A stretch of DNA of 64,000 nucleotides from Syntrophobacter sp963666995 (GTDB lineage: Bacteria > Desulfobacterota > Syntrophobacteria > Syntrophobacterales > Syntrophobacteraceae). Shown one piece after another: positions 26,661 through 35,816 of the stretch. The notes beneath the pieces were generated by a model that saw nothing but the letters and a program-made list of their open reading frames with translations, made no database searches and was not told the DNA's origin. Each line of letters opens with the position of its first letter. Within the stretch, counting starts at the first letter, position 1. The translations under genes were made by a program, and so were the position numbers. Location: the NCBI GenBank assembly GCA_963666995.1, contig OY762941.1, forward strand, positions 806,001 through 870,000. Direction: 5' to 3'.

Positions 26661-27419
26661 TCAACTCAATGATCTAATCTGTTCCCGTGCCGTGTCCATA
26701 AGGCTCTTCAAATCCACCCCTACCGATACATAGCTCCCCCCTGCCGAGAGGAACCATCGGGCATGATCCACCGGCAGAATGAAGGCCCCCACAGGAATCG
26801 CCGCCTTGCGGCATTCGTTCAGTCTGGCCTGCACATACCGCTTGAATTCAGGGTCCTCAAGCCCCTGTTTCACGCCCATGATGACCGAGAGATCGCCCAG
26901 GCCGAAGAATACGGAATGCACTCCCTCCGTTTTACCGATGGCCACGGCATTGTTCATGGCCTCTTCGGTCTCCACCTGCATGATCAGGCATTGGCGATCC
27001 GAAGCGGTCTGGACATAATCGGGGATAGTGTTGAAACGCGTAGCGCGGTTCATGCGGGCGAAACCGCGGAAGCCGCGAGGCGGATAGGTACAGGCTCCTA
27101 CGAGCGCCCTGGCCTGCTCCACAGTGTCAACCATGGGGAACATGAGAGTGTCCACAGCGGCCACATCCATAACCTGTTTGATGCGGACCGGGTCATGCCC
27201 GGCCAGGCGCACCACGGCCATGCAACTTCCTGCCGCCGCCACGGCCTGCATCTGGGATACGAGTCCCGGCAGAGAATTCAGGGAATGTTCGGTATCGATG
27301 ACCAGGAAGTCAAACCCACTGCACGCGAGCAATTCCGTGATCAACGGACTGCCGCTCATGACCAGGGTACCAACGGGGGGCTTTGAGCCCTCGATTGCTT
27401 TGCGGAAGGAATTGAGCAT
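26661..27419 (-). CDS. HpcH/HpaI-family aldolase
   Basis: 252 residues, class II pyruvate-type aldolase fold. Motifs are VIDTEHSLNS (His and Asp of the active site), ARIMFP-equivalent TLMFPMVDTVEQA, YPPRGFRGFARMNRA with the conserved Arg, QVETEEAMNN (metal-binding Glu) and FFGLGDLSVIMG where many relatives have GPxDLSxS. Typical members cleave or form 4-hydroxy-2-oxoacids to pyruvate and an aldehyde. ATG 27419 follows GGGAGA. Between the activase and GRE2 genes, it may process the aldehyde made by a radical enzyme; this is inference. Confidence 0.85.
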   Translation of the reverse strand: MLNSFRKAIEGSKPPVGTLVMSGSPLITELLACSGFDFLVIDTEHSLNSLPGLVSQMQAVAAAGSCMAVVRLAGHDPVRIKQVMDVAAVDTLMFPMVDTVEQARALVGACTYPPRGFRGFARMNRATRFNTIPDYVQTASDRQCLIMQVETEEAMNNAVAIGKTEGVHSVFFGLGDLSVIMGVKQGLEDPEFKRYVQARLNECRKAAIPVGAFILPVDHARWFLSAGGSYVSVGVDLKSLMDTAREQIRSLS

Positions 27420-27563
27420 GACCACTCTCCCGTATATCAGGGTTGAAGGCGATTCTTTTGCAGCGTTGACGGGTCGCGTACTGCACTATTGTCGATACAT
27501 CGTTCAACATGGATGAGTGTGTTTGCACATTCACACTGCAACCCATTTCTTCGACGGCACTTT

Positions 27564-28565
27564 TCACCGCGAGGTCTTTCTTTGCGTTTTGTTCCCGCAT
27601 GATAGTGCATGACGCCCTGCCTGTGCCATGCAGCAGTCGGATTCCCGGCATAACGCCTCGAGCTGGACCGCAGGCAGATTCCGCATCCCTGCCATGTGGT
27701 AGGGCAGCCCGAGCTGAGCGTACTTGGGCTCGCCAAAGCTATGGTAGGGTAGGAGTTCATGCCCCTGCACCGTAGGGATGCGCGCCGCATGTCGGGCAAT
27801 ATCCCGGATAGCCGCTTCCGTGTCGTTGAATCCGGGCACCACGGGGGTACGCACGATAATCGGCAGCTCATTGAATTCCCGGCCCACCCGGCGCAGGTTG
27901 TCCAGGATGCGTATATTGTCCACCGCCGTGAACTGTTTGTGCAGGGCGCTGTCCATGTGCTTCAGGTCGAAAAACAGGAGGTCGAGATTCTCCAGGGCAG
28001 TCCGGGTATCGGGATCATCCAGGTCGCACCATCCGCAGGTTTCCAAAGCGGTGTGCAGACCCCGTGCCCGTGCCTCAAGCAGAAATTCGGCAGCCAGGGC
28101 AGGCCAGGCCAGGGGCTCACCTCCGCTCAAGGTCACCCCCCCTCCGGAGTGCCTGTAGTAGGCGTCGTCCTGTTCCACCTGCGCCAGAAGTTCGGCGGAG
28201 GAACAGGTCTGCCCCATGATCGTCAGCGCCTTGGCCGGGCAGGATGAAACACAGGCCCCGCAGGCAGTACAGCGCTCCCTGTTGATGCCGATGGCCCCTT
28301 TGCCGGCTCCCGGCGTATGGATGGCCCCGTTTGGGCAACTTTCCACGCAACGTCCGCACAGCTCCACACCGATACACAAGGATTTACGGTACGCCAGTTC
28401 CGGCACGGAAAGCAGCGATTCGGGATTACAACACCACCTGCAGCGCAGGGGGCAACCCTTGAGGAACACGACCGTGCGGATCCCGGGCCCGTCGTGCAGG
28501 GAGAAACGCTGAATGTGAAAAACCAGCGGTCCCTTCGACCCTCCATCAATCGGAAACGGTGTCAT
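27564..28565 (-). CDS. Second glycyl radical enzyme activase (radical SAM)
   Basis: 333 residues with KGCPLRCRWCCNPES as the radical-SAM cluster, two ferredoxin-like clusters (CGRCVESCP and CTACGACVSSCP), SGGEPLAWP, and DLKHMDSALHKQFT. It probably activates the second glycyl radical enzyme, two genes downstream. ATG 28565 lies inside the regulator's 3' end (20-base overlap) with GGAGGT eight bases before, implying coupled translation with the regulator. The sequence is distinct from the first activase, so each enzyme may have its own partner. Confidence 0.9.
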   Translation of the reverse strand: MTPFPIDGGSKGPLVFHIQRFSLHDGPGIRTVVFLKGCPLRCRWCCNPESLLSVPELAYRKSLCIGVELCGRCVESCPNGAIHTPGAGKGAIGINRERCTACGACVSSCPAKALTIMGQTCSSAELLAQVEQDDAYYRHSGGGVTLSGGEPLAWPALAAEFLLEARARGLHTALETCGWCDLDDPDTRTALENLDLLFFDLKHMDSALHKQFTAVDNIRILDNLRRVGREFNELPIIVRTPVVPGFNDTEAAIRDIARHAARIPTVQGHELLPYHSFGEPKYAQLGLPYHMAGMRNLPAVQLEALCRESDCCMAQAGRHALSCGNKTQRKTSR

Positions 28566-30387
28566 TGCCGCTACCTCCCGCTCCGCAGGCTTTTTCCCGG
28601 ATATTGTGCTGAACCATCTTCCGCCACAGGGTCGTGGGATGAATTCCCAATGCCTGGGCCGCCTCGTGGAGAGTCGCGTGGTAACTCAATGCCTGGAGGA
28701 TGCACTGGAGTTCCGCTTCGTTCAGTGCCTCCTTGAGGGAATGGGGCACACCGGCACAGGGCGGCGCATGCCGGGTGCCGCCCGCGCCGGCGACGACGGC
28801 CGTGTCTGCCCTGCCCCTCTTGAAAGCCACCGGAAGATCGTTTGGCGTCAGGGTCTGCCCCTCGCCCATGACCACCATCCATTCAATGACGTTGACCAGC
28901 TCCCTCGCATTGCCTGGGAAGCCGTGTTGCATGAGTATCTCCATTACCTCAGGTGAGAAGCGCTTCTTCGTGGCGTGGCGGGCGTTGTGCCTGGCCAGGA
29001 TGTCCAGTGCCAGGGCCGGGATGTCTTCCTTGCGCTCGCGTAGGGGCGGGATGTGAATGGGAATCACATTGAGCCGGTAATAGAGATCCTTTCGGAAGTT
29101 CCCCTTGGCAACTTCATCCTCAAGGTTGCGGTTTGTGGCCGCGATGACACGGAAATCCACAGCCACGGACCTGGTACCGCCCACACGAACGAATGCCTTC
29201 TTGTCAATCGCCTCCAGGAGTTTGACCTGCATGGGCAGGGTCAATTCTCCAATTTCGTCGAAGAAGACAGTCCCGAGGTTGCCGGCCTCGATGAGGCCTA
29301 CCTTGCCCTTGGGATTGGCACCGGTGAATGCGCCGCGCTCATAGCCGAAGAGTTCGCTCTCCACGAGCGATTCAGGAATCGCTCCGCAATTGATTGCTAC
29401 AAGACGCCTGTCCCTGCGCGGGCTCAGTCTGTGGATGAGCGCAGCCAGCATGCTCTTGCCTACGCCCGATTCCCCCTCAAGCAGCACCGAACTTTCCGTC
29501 TGGCTCACCTTCGTGGCGCGATGCACCACGTGGCTCATGGCCCGGCTCTTGGCGATTATGCCCGCTTCGACGGCAATTTGCTCCACCACGTTTTCTTCCC
29601 GAAGAGAACCTGCACAAGCGGTAAAAGTGTCGGGCTGCTCTTCAAGGTCGAGGCGTATGGCATCGATTTTTCGAAGGTCCAGCACGCAGGCCACGGCCAG
29701 CTTGACTGCCCCGCGCTCGTCAAAAGAGGGGGAGCTGATAACCAGAAACGGGAAACCGTCATCCCTCACATGCCGCAAAATGTGCTGCCGCCGTGTGCGC
29801 AGAGTTTCAAGAAGCGCCCTGCGGACTCCGGTGGCGTCTTTGGCCATGTCACCCAGGTGATGCCCGAGAAGCGAGTCCCGGCCCGTACCGACCAGGGTCT
29901 CAAAAGTGGTGTTGACCCGGATGACCTTGCCCGCGGAATCCACAACCAACAGGCCCTGGTTGCATTGTTCCAGGATCTGCACCAACTCGCCTTCCAGTTC
30001 CTGATACGCACCAAGCTGCGCAATGATATTCTCAAAGGCCGTGGTATCCTGCATTGAATTGACCACGCCCAGGACCTCCCCATCTCGTAGAATAGGCATG
30101 CGGTTGACGACCACCGAAAAGCAGGGCAGGGTCAGCGGGCGTCCCAACTGAGCCTGCCCCGAAGCGAGCACACGCTTGACCTCAACCCAATCGGCCGCAT
30201 CGAAATCGGAAAGCGGATAGCCGGGAAACGGAATTTCACCCCCCTTATAGAAGCGACGGGCAGCCTTGTTAATGGCCAAAACCGTGCCGGAGGCATCGAC
30301 AATCAACAGTCCTTCGTGGAGTGCATCGAGAACGAGCATCAGCTCGACGGAATTCTGCGGGAGGAGGTGCTTCATGTTGTCATCCAT
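28546..30387 (-). CDS. Sigma-54-dependent transcriptional activator with two PAS domains
   Basis: 613 residues from ATG 30387. Two N-terminal PAS-type sensor domains (about 15-120 and 135-260) precede the AAA+ domain with Walker A GESGVGKS, GAFTGA for sigma-54 contact, Walker B FFDEIG, and sensor regions. A Fis-type helix-turn-helix (LHEAAQALGIHPTTLWRKM) ends the protein. It has no receiver domain, so it senses a ligand or redox state directly. AAGG precedes ATG 30387, and choosing an earlier start at 30459 would place the palindrome at 30409 inside the coding region. It is the obvious candidate to act at the palindromes and sigma-54 promoters of the locus. Confidence 0.9.
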   Translation of the reverse strand: MDDNMKHLLPQNSVELMLVLDALHEGLLIVDASGTVLAINKAARRFYKGGEIPFPGYPLSDFDAADWVEVKRVLASGQAQLGRPLTLPCFSVVVNRMPILRDGEVLGVVNSMQDTTAFENIIAQLGAYQELEGELVQILEQCNQGLLVVDSAGKVIRVNTTFETLVGTGRDSLLGHHLGDMAKDATGVRRALLETLRTRRQHILRHVRDDGFPFLVISSPSFDERGAVKLAVACVLDLRKIDAIRLDLEEQPDTFTACAGSLREENVVEQIAVEAGIIAKSRAMSHVVHRATKVSQTESSVLLEGESGVGKSMLAALIHRLSPRRDRRLVAINCGAIPESLVESELFGYERGAFTGANPKGKVGLIEAGNLGTVFFDEIGELTLPMQVKLLEAIDKKAFVRVGGTRSVAVDFRVIAATNRNLEDEVAKGNFRKDLYYRLNVIPIHIPPLRERKEDIPALALDILARHNARHATKKRFSPEVMEILMQHGFPGNARELVNVIEWMVVMGEGQTLTPNDLPVAFKRGRADTAVVAGAGGTRHAPPCAGVPHSLKEALNEAELQCILQALSYHATLHEAAQALGIHPTTLWRKMVQHNIREKACGAGGSGNDTVSD

Positions 30388-30408
30388 GGCCGGCCTTCTG
30401 CTTTGGAT

Positions 30409-30424
30409 ATTGCACTTCTGCAAT
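30409..30424. promoter_or_regulatory. Perfect palindrome ATTGCA-N4-TGCAAT, site 1
   Basis: ATTGCACTTCTGCAAT, 22 bases upstream of the regulator ATG and downstream of the predicted sigma-54 promoter. Placement suits autoregulation. Confidence 0.6.
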
Positions 30425-30525
30425 GAGCACACCGAGAACGCCGCGGCAGCCTGCTGCAAAATAGAAGCCTAACGGCCTGCAAGAGCCCGGACACTCCTCG
30501 CGGGCATGCTGTCCCAACAATAAAA

Positions 30526-30541
30526 GGCAAGAAATATGCCA
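30526..30541 (-). promoter_or_regulatory. Sigma-54 promoter for regulator-activase-aldolase-GRE2 unit
   Basis: Minus strand TGGCATATTTCTTGCC, nearly identical to the promoter at 23710-23725, with GG and GC ten bases apart. Predicted start of transcription is near 30515, about 128 bases before ATG 30387. Confidence 0.7.
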
Positions 30542-30613
30542 AGAATATTCGACATATTATCAAATAGTTAAATTTCAGGCAACGCGAATCTTCGCCCTTG
30601 CTTGCATGGAAGC

Positions 30614-30629
30614 ATTGCATTCTTGCAAT
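30614..30629. promoter_or_regulatory. Perfect palindrome ATTGCA-N4-TGCAAT, site 2
   Basis: ATTGCATTCTTGCAAT, roughly 100 bases upstream of the predicted start of transcription, the right place for an enhancer. Additional half-sites (TTGCAT at 30602) flank it. Confidence 0.65.
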
Positions 30630-30799
30630 ATAATGTCAATGGAAACATGAAACTCGTCCACGTCGGGGAACCCGGAGATCTGCCGCCTGGCATTCCTGGG
30701 GATTGGGGAGGGAGGACTAAGAAGGGAATTCAAAAAACTACGGACCACCTGTCAGAAAGCGGCCCGGTATAGACAGGGAACCGACATGCCTGAGGGCAA

Positions 30800-31492
30800 T
30801 CACCTCATGCGATCCTTCAAAACACGAATGTTCCTGGAATAATCATCTCCTTTGAAGACCGCTGAGCCTGCCACAAAAGCATCCACCCCCGCGTCCACGA
30901 GATCGTCGATGGTTTCCCGGTTCACTCCGCCGTCCACCTCCAGGAGGACCGGTAATCCCGTCCGGTCGATCATTTCCCGGCATCGACGGATCTTGGGAAG
31001 CATCGCGGGAATGAACTTCTGGCCGCCGAATCCCGGGTTGACGGTCATGAGGAGGACCATGTCGGCTTCGGTCAGGATATTTTCGATGGTGCAAAGAGGA
31101 GTGGCCGGGTTGAGGGTCACCGATGCCCTGGCCCCGAGTTCCTTTATGTTCTGTACCACGCGGTGCAGATGAACGCAGGCTTCGACATGCACTCCCACAT
31201 AGTCCGCACCGGCCTTGATGAAAGAATCCAGGTAAAGTTCCGGCCTCTCGATCATGAGATGAACGTCAAGCGGAAGCGCGGTCACCCGGCGGATTGCTCT
31301 CACAAGGTCGGGACCGATGGTTATATTGGGCACAAAATGGCCATCCATCACATCCACGTGAATCCAGTCGGCTCCGGCCCTTTCCACTGCCTTGACTTCC
31401 TCCGCGAACCGGCCGAAATCCGCCGACAGGATCGATGCGGAAAGTACACAGGCTCTTTTCCCTGTTGCCGTATATGAATGAACGGTCGCCAC
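30800..31492 (-). CDS. rpe: Ribulose-phosphate 3-epimerase
   Basis: Interconverts ribulose 5-phosphate and xylulose 5-phosphate. The TIM-barrel signatures are SASILSADFGR, HVDVMDGHFVPN (metal and acid-base residues), VNPGFGGQKF and VDGGVN. GTG 31492 with GGGAGA nine bases upstream gives 230 residues, the family's usual size; a TTG at 31561 would add a poorly conserved tail. Downstream of the ROK kinase on the same strand by 217 bases. Confidence 0.94.
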   Translation of the reverse strand: MATVHSYTATGKRACVLSASILSADFGRFAEEVKAVERAGADWIHVDVMDGHFVPNITIGPDLVRAIRRVTALPLDVHLMIERPELYLDSFIKAGADYVGVHVEACVHLHRVVQNIKELGARASVTLNPATPLCTIENILTEADMVLLMTVNPGFGGQKFIPAMLPKIRRCREMIDRTGLPVLLEVDGGVNRETIDDLVDAGVDAFVAGSAVFKGDDYSRNIRVLKDRMR

Positions 31493-31709
31493 GTCTTTGC
31501 TTCTCCCGCCGGCCTCCGTCGCAGACAGCCCGGCCCGGATGGGTTCACTTCCGCAAGACAAGCCCCGGGGGTCTTTATACTCCGAAAGCCCCGGGTCCGC
31601 TTTGCCGTATCTTGCACACCACCTGTTGTCGTGTGATCACCTTCAAGGTGATATCGATGCGCGGAACGCCGAACATGACACCATATTCCGCTTGAGACCG
31701 GCGTACCGT

Positions 31710-32684
31710 TCAGGAGAGGGATTTCAGCGCCAGGCTCGCGGCTCCGATGACTCCGGCATCGCCTCCCAGCAGGGCAGGCAAAATCTCAAGGTGTTCGACC
31801 GCCGAGGCCAGCGCATGATAGCGCACTCCCTCTTCGATGCGTCCGATCAGCTCGGGCGCACCCTCCATCACTCCTCCTCCGAAAATCAGCCGCCTCGGAT
31901 TGAGGACATTCACCAGGCTGACCGATCCCGCTATCAGCGCTTCGGTAACTTCCGCCATCACCCGTTTGGAAAGGCGGTCCTCGGCATGAAACGCCTCTAC
32001 CACCATCTTGGCGGTGATATTCCTGAGATGAGCGCCGGCCAGCCTGAAGAGGACAGTCCCCTTCGCGGGTTCAAGAGTGACCGCGTCCTGGGCTTTCTGA
32101 GCGATGGCCCATCCGGCCGCGAGGGCTTCAAGGCATCCGCGCTTGCCGCAATGGCACAGAGGGCCGTTCATATCGACCGTCATGTGGCCGATTTCGCCTG
32201 CGGAATTGCTGCACCCGGCCAACATTCTGCCTTCGACCACGATGCCCCCGCCGACGCCGGTCCCCACGAATATGCATATCAAATCGTCGCAGCCCTTTCC
32301 CGCGCCGAACCGCCATTCGCCGAAAGTTGCCGCCCTGACATCGTTCGTTACCTTGACAGGAAGCCCCGTGGCCTTCTCCAGAGCAGCCTGCAGCGGAACA
32401 TTACGCCACCCGAGGAGATTGGGAGCAAACCGGACCATGCCGCTCCCGGCATCGACCTGACCGGCAACACCGACACCTACGCCTACCGGGTCGCCTTCAG
32501 CACCGGCCCGCAGATCTTTGACCGCTCCCGCGATCATTTCAGTCACTGCGACCGGTCCTTTCCCGGCATCCGTCGCATGCCGGAGCAGCCGGATCACCGC
32601 ACCTTCGGTGTCGACCAGACCCACAGCCGTCTTGGTGCCTCCCAAGTCAACCCCTATGGCACATGCTCTTGAAGCCACGGTCAT
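31710..32684 (-). CDS. ROK-family sugar kinase (glucokinase-like)
   Basis: 324 residues. It has the ATP phosphate loop IGVDLGGTKTAVGLVD, GTGVGGGIVV, the EIGHMTVD catalytic region and the ROK zinc site CHCGKRGCLE. ROK kinases phosphorylate glucose or amino sugars; glucose is the usual substrate of this subtype, but specificity is not shown. It is probably transcribed with rpe in central carbon metabolism. Confidence 0.9.
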   Translation of the reverse strand: MTVASRACAIGVDLGGTKTAVGLVDTEGAVIRLLRHATDAGKGPVAVTEMIAGAVKDLRAGAEGDPVGVGVGVAGQVDAGSGMVRFAPNLLGWRNVPLQAALEKATGLPVKVTNDVRAATFGEWRFGAGKGCDDLICIFVGTGVGGGIVVEGRMLAGCSNSAGEIGHMTVDMNGPLCHCGKRGCLEALAAGWAIAQKAQDAVTLEPAKGTVLFRLAGAHLRNITAKMVVEAFHAEDRLSKRVMAEVTEALIAGSVSLVNVLNPRRLIFGGGVMEGAPELIGRIEEGVRYHALASAVEHLEILPALLGGDAGVIGAASLALKSLS

Positions 32685-32808
32685 ATATAACCTCCTGTTC
32701 CGTCTCTGTCCGAGTTGGATTGGATGAATGACTTTATACCAGGAAGTGCACCATTGGAAACAATATCAGACAGCAGAACGGACCACCTCACAAATTTTCA
32801 GCAGCTCC

Positions 32809-34242
32809 TTAAATCGAAAAAGCGGAGAGTATTTGGGTAATGAGGAGAAACAGAGGGGAAGGGAAAAGCCCAAGTATAAAAATGACGGACAGGACCGCCG
32901 CACAGGTGAAGGTCCCATACCCCCTCGTCTCACTGATATCGATAGCCCGATCGGCACCGCGCATGTAGAGAACGGCGATCACCTTGAGATAATAGTAGAG
33001 CGACAAGATCGCCGCAACGATTCCGATCAACGCCAGGGTGAGAAAGCCTCCCTGGAGGGTGGCCTGGAACAGGGCGAACTTCCCGATAAAACCTGCCGTC
33101 GGAGGCAGGCCGGCGAGTGAGAACAAACAGACGGAAAGCAGCGCGGCTTTCCAGGGATGAAGGTAACCCATCCCTCTGTATTCCTCCAGGGCGTCCATGT
33201 CAGACCTTGTCGCCGAAAGAAGGGCAACGGTTCCAAAGGCGCCGAAATCCATGAATGCATAGACGGCCGTGTAAAACATTACGGCAGCCGCACCGTTTTG
33301 CCTGACGGCAAGAAGCGCCATCAGGAGATAACCCATTTGCGCTACCGACGAATAGGCCAGAAGGCGTTTCAGCCGGGTTTGCATGAGGGCGGTGATGTTC
33401 CCCGCCAGCATGGTGACGGCGGCAAGCACCCAGAGGACCGGCACAAGGGTTTCCCATGCGCCGCCGTCGGCGCCGTAGAGGGCAAAACGCAGAAGCGCCG
33501 AAAAAAGGGCCGCCTTGGATCCCGTGGAGAGGAAAGCGGTCACCGGGGCCGGAGCGCCCTGGTAGACGTCCGGGGTCCACAGGTGGAACGGAACCAGGGA
33601 AACCTTGAATCCGATGCCCACGAGAATCAGGCCAAGCGCAACGATCATACCGGCCTCACTTGCCGCCGCCGTCGACCCGAGGCTCTCGGCAATATTCATC
33701 TTCCCCGTCACGGCATAAAGCAGCGAAATTCCGAAAGTCAGAAATCCGCTCGCCACGGAACCCATGATGAAATACTTCACCGCAGCCTCGTTGGAGTAGG
33801 GTTCTCCCCTGGGCGAGGCGATGAGTACGTAAAGAGAGATCGAAAGCAGCTCCAGCCCCAGGAAAAAAATCAGCCAGTGGACCGCGCTCGCAACCAGCAT
33901 CATGCCTGCCGCGGCATAGAGGATAAGCCCGTAGTACTCATCCCCTGAAAATCCCTTGGAATTTGCGTAGTGAAACGAAATGAAAAGCGTCAGGAGCGTA
34001 ATCGCGGAAAACAGCACGTTGAAAAACCGCGCATACCCACCGCCGTCCACCATGCCCTCGAAAATGCCGGCCGGCCACGGGACGGCGGCCGCAACGAGAC
34101 TGCACAGCACAGCGGCCAGCGCAAGGTTAAAGAGGAGCCTCTCCGGCCTCTTCCTGAGAAATGCCCCGACGCAGAAGATCAACAGGCCGCCTGTCGCCAA
34201 GAAGAGCTGAGGAAGAATCACAAGCCATCCGGACTGCATCAT
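32809..34242 (-). CDS. nuoN: NADH-quinone oxidoreductase subunit N
   Basis: Antiporter-like membrane subunit of complex I, 477 residues and about 14 helices. Conserved proton-path signatures include IASPRGEPYSNEAAVKYFIMGS divided around a Glu/Lys pair, LVPFHLWTPDVYQGAP and LKRLLAYSSVAQMGYLL. It ends the nuo operon, 21 bases after nuoM. Confidence 0.95.
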   Translation of the reverse strand: MMQSGWLVILPQLFLATGGLLIFCVGAFLRKRPERLLFNLALAAVLCSLVAAAVPWPAGIFEGMVDGGGYARFFNVLFSAITLLTLFISFHYANSKGFSGDEYYGLILYAAAGMMLVASAVHWLIFFLGLELLSISLYVLIASPRGEPYSNEAAVKYFIMGSVASGFLTFGISLLYAVTGKMNIAESLGSTAAASEAGMIVALGLILVGIGFKVSLVPFHLWTPDVYQGAPAPVTAFLSTGSKAALFSALLRFALYGADGGAWETLVPVLWVLAAVTMLAGNITALMQTRLKRLLAYSSVAQMGYLLMALLAVRQNGAAAVMFYTAVYAFMDFGAFGTVALLSATRSDMDALEEYRGMGYLHPWKAALLSVCLFSLAGLPPTAGFIGKFALFQATLQGGFLTLALIGIVAAILSLYYYLKVIAVLYMRGADRAIDISETRGYGTFTCAAVLSVIFILGLFPSPLFLLITQILSAFSI

Positions 34243-34263
34243 ATTCTCCTGGACTGTCGGCCT

Positions 34264-35769
34264 CTACATGGCCCTTGCGGTTATTGCCTGCCCGACCACG
34301 CCGATGAGGTTCCGGACGGGGGTTTCAAGCAGTTTCAGGACCGGCTCCGGGTACAGGCCGATGAAAAGAACGGCCAGGGCCAGCGGGACCAGGACGGCTG
34401 CTTCACGGCCCGAGATATCCGGGAGGTCCCACTTGGTCGTCGGCTCTCCCCAAAGCGTGTCCTGCACCAGCTTCAGAACATAGATCAGGACCAGCGGAAT
34501 GCCGATAAAGCCCATCACCGCCACCATCGGGCTGGTCTCGAAGGTTCCGAGCAGGATGAGAATTTCACCAACGAAATTGTTGAGACCCGGAAGCCCGAGC
34601 GTAGACATCGCAAACAGAAGAAAAAAGGCGCTGAAGACGGGCATTTGTCTCCAGATACCGCCGAAATCGGCCAACTCCCGGGAATGAACGCGATCGTCGA
34701 GCATTCCCACCAGGATGAACAGGGCCGAAGTCGACAGTCCATGGTTCACCATCTGAAGGACCGCCCCGGAGAGGGTCACCGCGTTCCATACGGCAATGCC
34801 TATGACAATCAGGCCCATGTGCCCGATGCTCGAGTATGCGACCAGCCGTTTCATGTCCTTCTGGCCGAACGCGATCCAGGAAGCATAGAAAAGCCCGATC
34901 AGGCCCAGCACCATGAGAACCGGTACCGATGCCCTGGCCGCGTTGGGGAAGAGCGGAAAGGCGAAGCGAAGAATTGCATACGCGCCGGTCTTCAGCAGCA
35001 GTCCGGCAAGAATTACGCTTCCGGCCGTGGGGGCCTCGGTGTGAGCGTCGGGCAGCCAGGTGTGGACGGGAAAAAGAGGAATCTTAATGGCAAAGGCCAG
35101 GACGAAAGCCGCATAGAACCAGGTTTCCGCCCTGCTGCTGAGGGGAGTGTACATCAGGTGAAAGAGGGAAAAGTTGTAGATGCCGTTTTGAGATCCGTTT
35201 ACCAGGTAGAGCCCGATCAGCGCGATGAGCATCAAGAGGCTGCCGGTCATGCTGAACAGGACGAACTTCATCGTGGCATAGATCCGCTTTTCGTGCCCCC
35301 AGATCCCGATCAGAAAAAACATGGGCACGACCTGCATTTCCCAGAAGAGATAGAAGAGGAACAGGTCTGTTGCGAGGAACACTCCCAGGATCCCGGTTTG
35401 CATGAAGAGCAGGAAGAAATGGAAAGCTGCGACGCGTTCTACGATGCTCTTCCACGAAACGAGGATGACAAGAACACCCAGAAAAGCCGTCAGGAGGACG
35501 AGCAGGAGGCTGATCCCGTCGAGAGCGAGGCTGTACCTGATGCCGAAGACATCTATCCAGGTATAGTCCTCTCTTAACAGCCACCGGCCGGAAGAGGCCG
35601 CCGAGTCATTTCCGATGAAGAAGAGCGATACGACGAGGATCAGGTCGGCCAGAGCCACGCACAGGCTCGTCCACCTGCATCTTGCGGGATTCCGCCACAG
35701 GGCCAGCGCCGCGAATCCCCCGAAGAGAGGCAGGAAGACGATTATGGTGAGCAAATAACGAAGGATCAT
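34264..35769 (-). CDS. nuoM: NADH-quinone oxidoreductase subunit M
   Basis: Antiporter-like subunit, 501 residues. Features are the FWEMQVVPMFFLIGIWG segment with the key Glu, FPVHTWLPDAHTEAPTAGS with the proton-path His, and KRLVAYSSIGHMGL. Sits 47 bases after nuoL. Confidence 0.95.
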   Translation of the reverse strand: MILRYLLTIIVFLPLFGGFAALALWRNPARCRWTSLCVALADLILVVSLFFIGNDSAASSGRWLLREDYTWIDVFGIRYSLALDGISLLLVLLTAFLGVLVILVSWKSIVERVAAFHFFLLFMQTGILGVFLATDLFLFYLFWEMQVVPMFFLIGIWGHEKRIYATMKFVLFSMTGSLLMLIALIGLYLVNGSQNGIYNFSLFHLMYTPLSSRAETWFYAAFVLAFAIKIPLFPVHTWLPDAHTEAPTAGSVILAGLLLKTGAYAILRFAFPLFPNAARASVPVLMVLGLIGLFYASWIAFGQKDMKRLVAYSSIGHMGLIVIGIAVWNAVTLSGAVLQMVNHGLSTSALFILVGMLDDRVHSRELADFGGIWRQMPVFSAFFLLFAMSTLGLPGLNNFVGEILILLGTFETSPMVAVMGFIGIPLVLIYVLKLVQDTLWGEPTTKWDLPDISGREAAVLVPLALAVLFIGLYPEPVLKLLETPVRNLIGVVGQAITARAM

Positions 35770-35816
35770 GTTTTTATCACCGTTTACAGAGGCTCATGCC
35801 AACCCGGGATCACTCA

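Larger units (their letters stand above)
30388..30799. other. Regulatory region upstream of the activator
   Basis: About 410 bases. It contains a perfect palindrome just before the regulator start, the sigma-54 promoter and a second perfect palindrome. From about 30660 to 30799 I see no gene; CCTGTC-N18-GACAGG at 30750-30779 is a possible hairpin for the rpe transcript, with a T-run about 11 bases beyond. Confidence 0.5.

Noticed and set aside
27426..27563. Sigma-54 promoter or operator between activase 2 and the aldolase
   Set aside because: TTTGCACATTCACACTGCAA is present near 27521 but the spacer is nine bases, not four, and no GG-N10-GC element was found.
33970..35577. 535-codon plus-strand frame across nuoN and nuoM
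   Set aside because: Low-complexity, highly charged product with no motif; the minus strand carries certain membrane proteins.
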